In this document: piece by piece, positions 60,220 through 64,000 of the stretch | How the letters are laid out: each line of letters opens with the position of its first letter | Numbering within the stretch: position 1 is the first letter of the stretch | NCBI GenBank assembly: GCA_050305935.1 | Contig: JBNLGG010000008.1 | Coordinates: 1-64,000 of the forward strand | Direction of reading: 5' to 3' | Length of the DNA: 64,000 bases | Origin: CAJXNP01 sp050305935 | GTDB taxonomy: Bacteria > Bacteroidota > Bacteroidia > Cytophagales > Cyclobacteriaceae | Translations under genes and position numbers: made by a program | Notes under the pieces: generated by a model | Database searches by the model: none | Told to the model about the DNA's origin: nothing | Seen by the model: the letters and a program-made list of their open reading frames with translations, nothing else

Positions 60220-60954
60220 ATGGTGGCTTATTTGATTATCCTATTCCTTGTGGCATTTCTTCCGGGTTTCTACATCATTCGAAAGCCGGGGTTTAACAGT
60301 AAAAATTTGCATAGCTGGCTGGTATTTGCCGGCTCTTATATTTTCTCGATTACTGTTGTTCATTTAATTCCTGAGCTGTTTTCCACGTCTGCCTCCGCCC
60401 AGAAAGTGTCTATATTCATCCTGGTGGGTTTTTTCATGCAGATACTGATTGATTTTCTCACCTCTGGCGTGGAGCATGGCCATGCGCATCAACATTTGAG
60501 GATGTCGGTGTGGGGATTAATGATCGGAATGACACTTCATGCGATGATGGATGGCGTCATTTTAGTCCACCCCGGAGGTGAGCATACTTCCGAATCCACT
60601 TTCCACGGCATGGGTTTACTGGCTGGGATAGTAGCGCATAAAATTCCTGCGGCCATTGTGCTTGTCACAGTATTGGCCTTCACGATGAAAAGTAAAAAGG
60701 CACTTGTTACACTCCTGGTAGTTTTCAGTGCCGCCTCACCTTTCGGACTTTTTTTTGGCGACTATGTGATGGATCAGAGTTTCCTTGCCAGTGAATCGCT
60801 GGTATACCTTTTTGCGATTGTAAGTGGTAACTTTCTCCACATTTCCACCACCATTTATTTTGAAGCCAGCCCGCACCATCATTTTAACTGGAAGAAATTT
60901 ATTTACGCGTTGGCCGGGGCGGCCCTGGCAGTAGGGATTGAATTGTTGCATTGA
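60220..60954 (+). CDS. ZIP-family metal transporter
   Basis: 244 residues, eight membrane helices, with a His-rich loop (GVEHGHAHQH). ZIP motifs occur in altered form: the fourth-helix motif is TLHAMMDGVIL, where HN..DG is usual, and the fifth-helix motif is HKIPAAIVL, where HKIPE is usual. Metal binding may therefore differ from zinc-importing ZIPs. Last gene of the apbE operon; its stop directly abuts the stop of the convergent murF-alr gene. Confidence 0.85.
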   Translation: MVAYLIILFLVAFLPGFYIIRKPGFNSKNLHSWLVFAGSYIFSITVVHLIPELFSTSASAQKVSIFILVGFFMQILIDFLTSGVEHGHAHQHLRMSVWGLMIGMTLHAMMDGVILVHPGGEHTSESTFHGMGLLAGIVAHKIPAAIVLVTVLAFTMKSKKALVTLLVVFSAASPFGLFFGDYVMDQSFLASESLVYLFAIVSGNFLHISTTIYFEASPHHHFNWKKFIYALAGAALAVGIELLH

Positions 60955-63390
60955 TCATTCGGAAATATACACCCTCTTTACCCTGTCGCTCACGCTGGTG
61001 AGGATTTCGTAAGGAATGGTGCCAATTGCCTCCGCAAGTTCCCGGATCGTTGGCTCCCTGCCGAAAATAATCACGTCATCTCCCACTTCTGCAGAAATCC
61101 CTGTAATATCAATCATCGTCATGTCCATGCAAATATTTCCTATGACGGGCGCTCTTTTTCCATTGACCAGGACAGAGGCCTTTCCATTGCTGAATGCCCG
61201 CCTGAAGCCATCAGCATAGCCGATGGCGATGGTCGCTATCGTGAGATCTTCATGGGCTACTCCTTTCCTTCCATAACCAATGGTCTCCCCGGCGCTTACT
61301 TTGCGAATTTGGGTAATGACAGTTTTGAGCTCACTGACAGGTTCCAGTTTGTACTGCATCAGCCCGCATGATTCATATCCATACAGGCCAATCCCCAGCC
61401 TGACCATATCAAATTGCCGATCTGTAAAACGAATGATACCAGGTGAGTTTAAGGCATGTAAAATAGGTTTGTATCCAATTGTTTTGATGATCGTCCCGGA
61501 CAATTCTTCAAAGGAGTTAAGCTGAAAATTGCTGAATTCGTTGTGCTCCTCCTCATCCGATCCAGCCAGATGGGTAAAAATGGAGGCCACTTTGATTTGC
61601 TTTTCAATCGCTAAATATTCGGTCAGCTCCCTGATGTCGTTAGATTCAAAACCCAGGCGTTTCATCCCGGTATCGATCTTAATATGCACCGGAATATTTT
61701 TGCCGGACGACTGTATGTATTTATTCAGTTCTTTCAATTGCTCCAGTGAAACGATCTCTGGTTCGAGACGATATTCTGCTATCTTATCAAAGGCATCACT
61801 GTCCACGTTCATGACCATGACTGGAATTGAGATCCCCTGCTTTCGTAGCTCAACCCCTTCATCGGGATAGGCTACAGCCAGGTAATCCACCTTATGGTAT
61901 TCGAGTAGGTTCGCAATTTCCACACTCCCGCTTCCGTAGCCAAAAGCCTTTACCATTACCATGATCTTTACACCGGGTTTTAATAAACTTTTATAGAAAT
62001 TGAGGTTGTTCACCAGCGCATGGAGATTTATTTCCAGCTTAGTACCGTGGATTTTTCTGGACAGTTTATGTGTGATTTTTTCGAATTCAAAGGGCCGGGC
62101 GCCTTTGATTAAAATAGCCTCGTTTTGAAATTCAATGTTGTCTAATTCCGCCAGTAATTCGTCCGTAGAATTGAAAAATGTTTTATTTATTTCCAATGTT
62201 TTACAACCGGACTGGATCTGGTTTCCTACTCCAATCACCCTGTCTATTTGGCTGTTTTCAATCAGTTTACTCAACTCATCATAGTTCTCCCTGATCCCGG
62301 AGGATAGCAAGTCTGAAATAATGAGGGTCTTTTTTTTTCCAAAATTATGATTGCCTAAAAACTCGATGGCCGAAGTTACCCCCGCCAGGTCATTATTGTA
62401 AGTATCGTCGATCAGGATGCATTGGTTGATTCCATCCTTGACTTCCAGGCGCATAGGCACGCCACGGAGACCCTGGATAGAAGACTGAATAAAATCAAAA
62501 TCAAAACCCATGGAAAAACAGCAGGCCACGATGTGCATGGCATTCTCCACGTACGCTCTTTCCTTGAATGGCAACTCCAGGAGGTATTCCATGCCATCAA
62601 AAATCAGCTTTAATAACGTGCCCTTATTCTCCTTTTGTTCTGACAAAATCAACACATCCGACTCGATGCTTTTGCCCCAGGTAAATCCTTTTATTGCCTT
62701 TGGTTTGGTCTGATCAATGAGAGGATGATCCTTGCAGTAAATGACATATGCTGATCCTTTGAAAAGCTCCCACTTTTCCTTTGCCTTTTCCTCCCTGTTT
62801 AGAAATCCCTTGTCATGCGCCGGGCCGATATTCGTAAATATTCCAATCGTTGGTTTGATAATGTCCTTCAGGATCGCCATCTCACCCGGCATGGAAATCC
62901 CAGCCTCAAAAATGCCGACTTCGTCGGATTCCTTCAACATCAACACACTCAAAGGGACTCCTAATTGAGAATTATAACTTTTCGGGCTTTTAGTCAACTG
63001 ATACTTTTGACCCAATACCTGCCCGAGCCACTCCTTGATAATAGTTTTACCGTTAGAGCCGGTTATACCAATGACTGGAATGGAAAGCCGGCTGCGATGG
63101 TAGGCGGCTAACTGTTGTAGGGCTTTGATGGAGTTATTTACCAGTATTACATTTGAATCGCCTGGAGCTGGTATTTTTTTTTCGACAATGAAATTTTTAA
63201 CATCCGATTTTGAAAGGTTTTCAATATAATTATGACCGTCGTGGTGATTACCGGTGATGGCAATAAAAATTGAATCGACAGGATTAAAGAGGATTCTGCT
63301 ATCAAATACGAAATTATTTATGGACGAATTTTGTTTAAATGACAGGACTTCACCATCCAGAATGTCGGCAATTTGCTGAAATGTAAGCAT
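60955..63390 (-). CDS. Bifunctional UDP-MurNAc-tripeptide:D-Ala-D-Ala ligase/alanine racemase
   Basis: 811 residues. The MurF half (about 1-445) has VIGITGSNGKTIIKEWLG (P-loop), KSYNSQLGVPLSVL, FEAGISMPGEMAIL and DDTYNNDLAGVTSAIEFL. The Alr half (about 450-811) has LEINLHALVNNLNFYK, the PLP lysine in MVMVKAFGYGSG (near 482), KIDTGMKRLGF, RLGIGLYGYES, GYGRKG with the catalytic Tyr region, and NICMDMTMIDI. The fusion, characteristic of Bacteroidota, makes D-Ala and adds D-Ala-D-Ala to the cell-wall precursor. Confidence 0.96.
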   Translation of the reverse strand: MLTFQQIADILDGEVLSFKQNSSINNFVFDSRILFNPVDSIFIAITGNHHDGHNYIENLSKSDVKNFIVEKKIPAPGDSNVILVNNSIKALQQLAAYHRSRLSIPVIGITGSNGKTIIKEWLGQVLGQKYQLTKSPKSYNSQLGVPLSVLMLKESDEVGIFEAGISMPGEMAILKDIIKPTIGIFTNIGPAHDKGFLNREEKAKEKWELFKGSAYVIYCKDHPLIDQTKPKAIKGFTWGKSIESDVLILSEQKENKGTLLKLIFDGMEYLLELPFKERAYVENAMHIVACCFSMGFDFDFIQSSIQGLRGVPMRLEVKDGINQCILIDDTYNNDLAGVTSAIEFLGNHNFGKKKTLIISDLLSSGIRENYDELSKLIENSQIDRVIGVGNQIQSGCKTLEINKTFFNSTDELLAELDNIEFQNEAILIKGARPFEFEKITHKLSRKIHGTKLEINLHALVNNLNFYKSLLKPGVKIMVMVKAFGYGSGSVEIANLLEYHKVDYLAVAYPDEGVELRKQGISIPVMVMNVDSDAFDKIAEYRLEPEIVSLEQLKELNKYIQSSGKNIPVHIKIDTGMKRLGFESNDIRELTEYLAIEKQIKVASIFTHLAGSDEEEHNEFSNFQLNSFEELSGTIIKTIGYKPILHALNSPGIIRFTDRQFDMVRLGIGLYGYESCGLMQYKLEPVSELKTVITQIRKVSAGETIGYGRKGVAHEDLTIATIAIGYADGFRRAFSNGKASVLVNGKRAPVIGNICMDMTMIDITGISAEVGDDVIIFGREPTIRELAEAIGTIPYEILTSVSDRVKRVYISE

Positions 63391-63497
63391 CAGTTTTTGA
63401 TTTGACCTTTTGGCTTGTTAATTTAATGTTAAAATTCCTCTGATTAAGAACAAATATTCAATTAAGACGTTAAAGAACCGAATACCGTACTCGACAA

Positions 63498-63785
63498 ATG
63501 AGACTCCGAACCAAACTACTTCATCTAACAAAAAGTACTGTCACTCCTTATGCAGCCGTCTTTTTGATCATCGTCGCTTCGGTTTTTTCCAGCATGCCAG
63601 GTAAAAGCTGTGAAAAACAAGATTCCCTAAAAACCGAAGTGAAGGAAATCAATTCCCTTGAGACTACCATGCGGTGCGAAAAAGATCAAGTGAAGGAGGA
63701 AAAGGAAAAGTTTAATATGATGTCTTTAAACCTGGTTTACTACATCATGAATAAATTCCTTGACACTAACTTACCAAAAGAATAG
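63498..63785 (+). CDS. Small hypothetical membrane-anchored protein
   Basis: 95 residues. A basic N-terminus, one hydrophobic segment (about 18-36, AAVFLIIVASVFSSMPG), then a short charged coiled coil (TEVKEINSLETTMRCEKDQVKEEKEKF). No family recognised. It is divergent from murF-alr (108 bases between starts) and its stop lies 1 base from the end of the convergent hisA. Confidence 0.6.
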   Translation: MRLRTKLLHLTKSTVTPYAAVFLIIVASVFSSMPGKSCEKQDSLKTEVKEINSLETTMRCEKDQVKEEKEKFNMMSLNLVYYIMNKFLDTNLPKE

Positions 63786-63786
63786 T

Positions 63787-64000
63787 TTATTCCTCACTTA
63801 ATTTTGCCAGTTCTTTTAGTGAAATTTTCTCTTCGTGAAGGGCCCGCCCTACGATCGCGGCATATATTCCTATATCCCTGAGCTGAACAATATTGTCAAT
63901 GGACTCGATGCCACCCACGGCAGCAATGCAGGCATTTGGGTACCGTTCCACCACTTCCTTATACAAGTCGAAATTAGGCCCGTTCAATTTTCCCTCCCTT
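63787..64000 (-). CDS. hisA: HisA, phosphoribosyl-AICAR isomerase (partial, 5' end off window)
   Basis: The last 70 residues of the enzyme, open to the window edge. GKLNGPNFDLYKEVVERYP, AAVGGIESIDNIVQLRDIGIYAAIVGRALHE and the final helix match the C-terminal phosphate-binding loops of HisA (ProFAR isomerase) in histidine synthesis. GGIESIDNI and AIVGRALHE favour HisA over HisF. The rest of the his operon is expected upstream, beyond 64000. Confidence 0.88.
   Translation of the reverse strand, partial: REGKLNGPNFDLYKEVVERYPNACIAAVGGIESIDNIVQLRDIGIYAAIVGRALHEEKISLKELAKLSEE

Noticed and set aside
1..64000. CRISPR array, prophage or integrative element
   Set aside because: No regularly spaced repeats, no phage structural genes, no integrase or relaxase were found on either strand.

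Overview
The window looks like a chromosomal segment of a Bacteroidota bacterium, most likely of the order Cytophagales. Support comes from: -7 promoter boxes of the form TAnnTTTG upstream of several genes, with little Shine-Dalgarno signal; a MurF-alanine racemase fusion; BatD; DUF4783, DUF6787 and DUF2490-type proteins; a GxxExxY protein; and many short lipoproteins. The genus cannot be named from sequence alone. No rRNA, CRISPR array, prophage or intact IS transposase was seen. Three tRNA genes are present.

Layout. 1-7.1 kb: secreted M20 amidohydrolase (cut by the window edge), small membrane and stress proteins, gpmA, DUF4783 protein, a DUF885-like metallopeptidase, nadC and a YcxB-like protein. 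7.1-16.7 kb: a patchy region with an SPFH/small-protein/Arc operon, a DUF885 lipoprotein, an aldo/keto reductase and a BlaI-BlaR1 pair, interleaved with decayed genes (ChbG/YdjC deacetylase, GAPDH, NIPSNAP, an alpha/beta hydrolase, one unidentified). 16.9-23 kb: PLP decarboxylase, secreted esterase, hypothetical proteins, pentapeptide protein, beta-carbonic anhydrase and a degenerate partner. 23.3-28.3 kb: hexosaminidase and a D-amino-acid/dipeptide locus containing a GntP-RidA deletion fusion and a GxxExxY insertion. 28.4-36.3 kb: an unknown barrel-like protein, tRNA-Pro and tRNA-Thr with tRNA-derived repeats, and an ABC exporter pair with an AraC-type regulator. 36.6-41.2 kb: a poly-gamma-glutamate-type operon (pgsB, pgsC, pgsW) ending in a novel secreted protein and an outer-membrane barrel. 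41.4-47.4 kb: RND efflux remnant, tRNA-Pro, a large WG-repeat protein, a CDGSH protein with an upstream stop codon, a UbiA prenyltransferase, purN and a small HTH protein. 47.5-51.5 kb: an XRE regulator and two tandem copies of a cassette made of a tiny lipoprotein plus a membrane-anchored TPR protein. 51.5-64 kb: housekeeping genes batD-aroC-symporter-nfu, ruvB-queG, apbE-methyltransferase-ZIP, murF-alr and hisA (partial).

Two loci look most novel. First, the duplicated lipopeptide/TPR cassette: each peptide start codon lies in a conserved 8-bp RNA stem, and each peptide gene is separated from its TPR gene by a terminator-like hairpin. Second, the pgs operon, where PgsA is absent from the window and two translationally coupled envelope proteins follow pgsW. 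A third theme is gene decay by internal deletion: several genes keep only their ends, and two are joined to a neighbour across a deletion scar.
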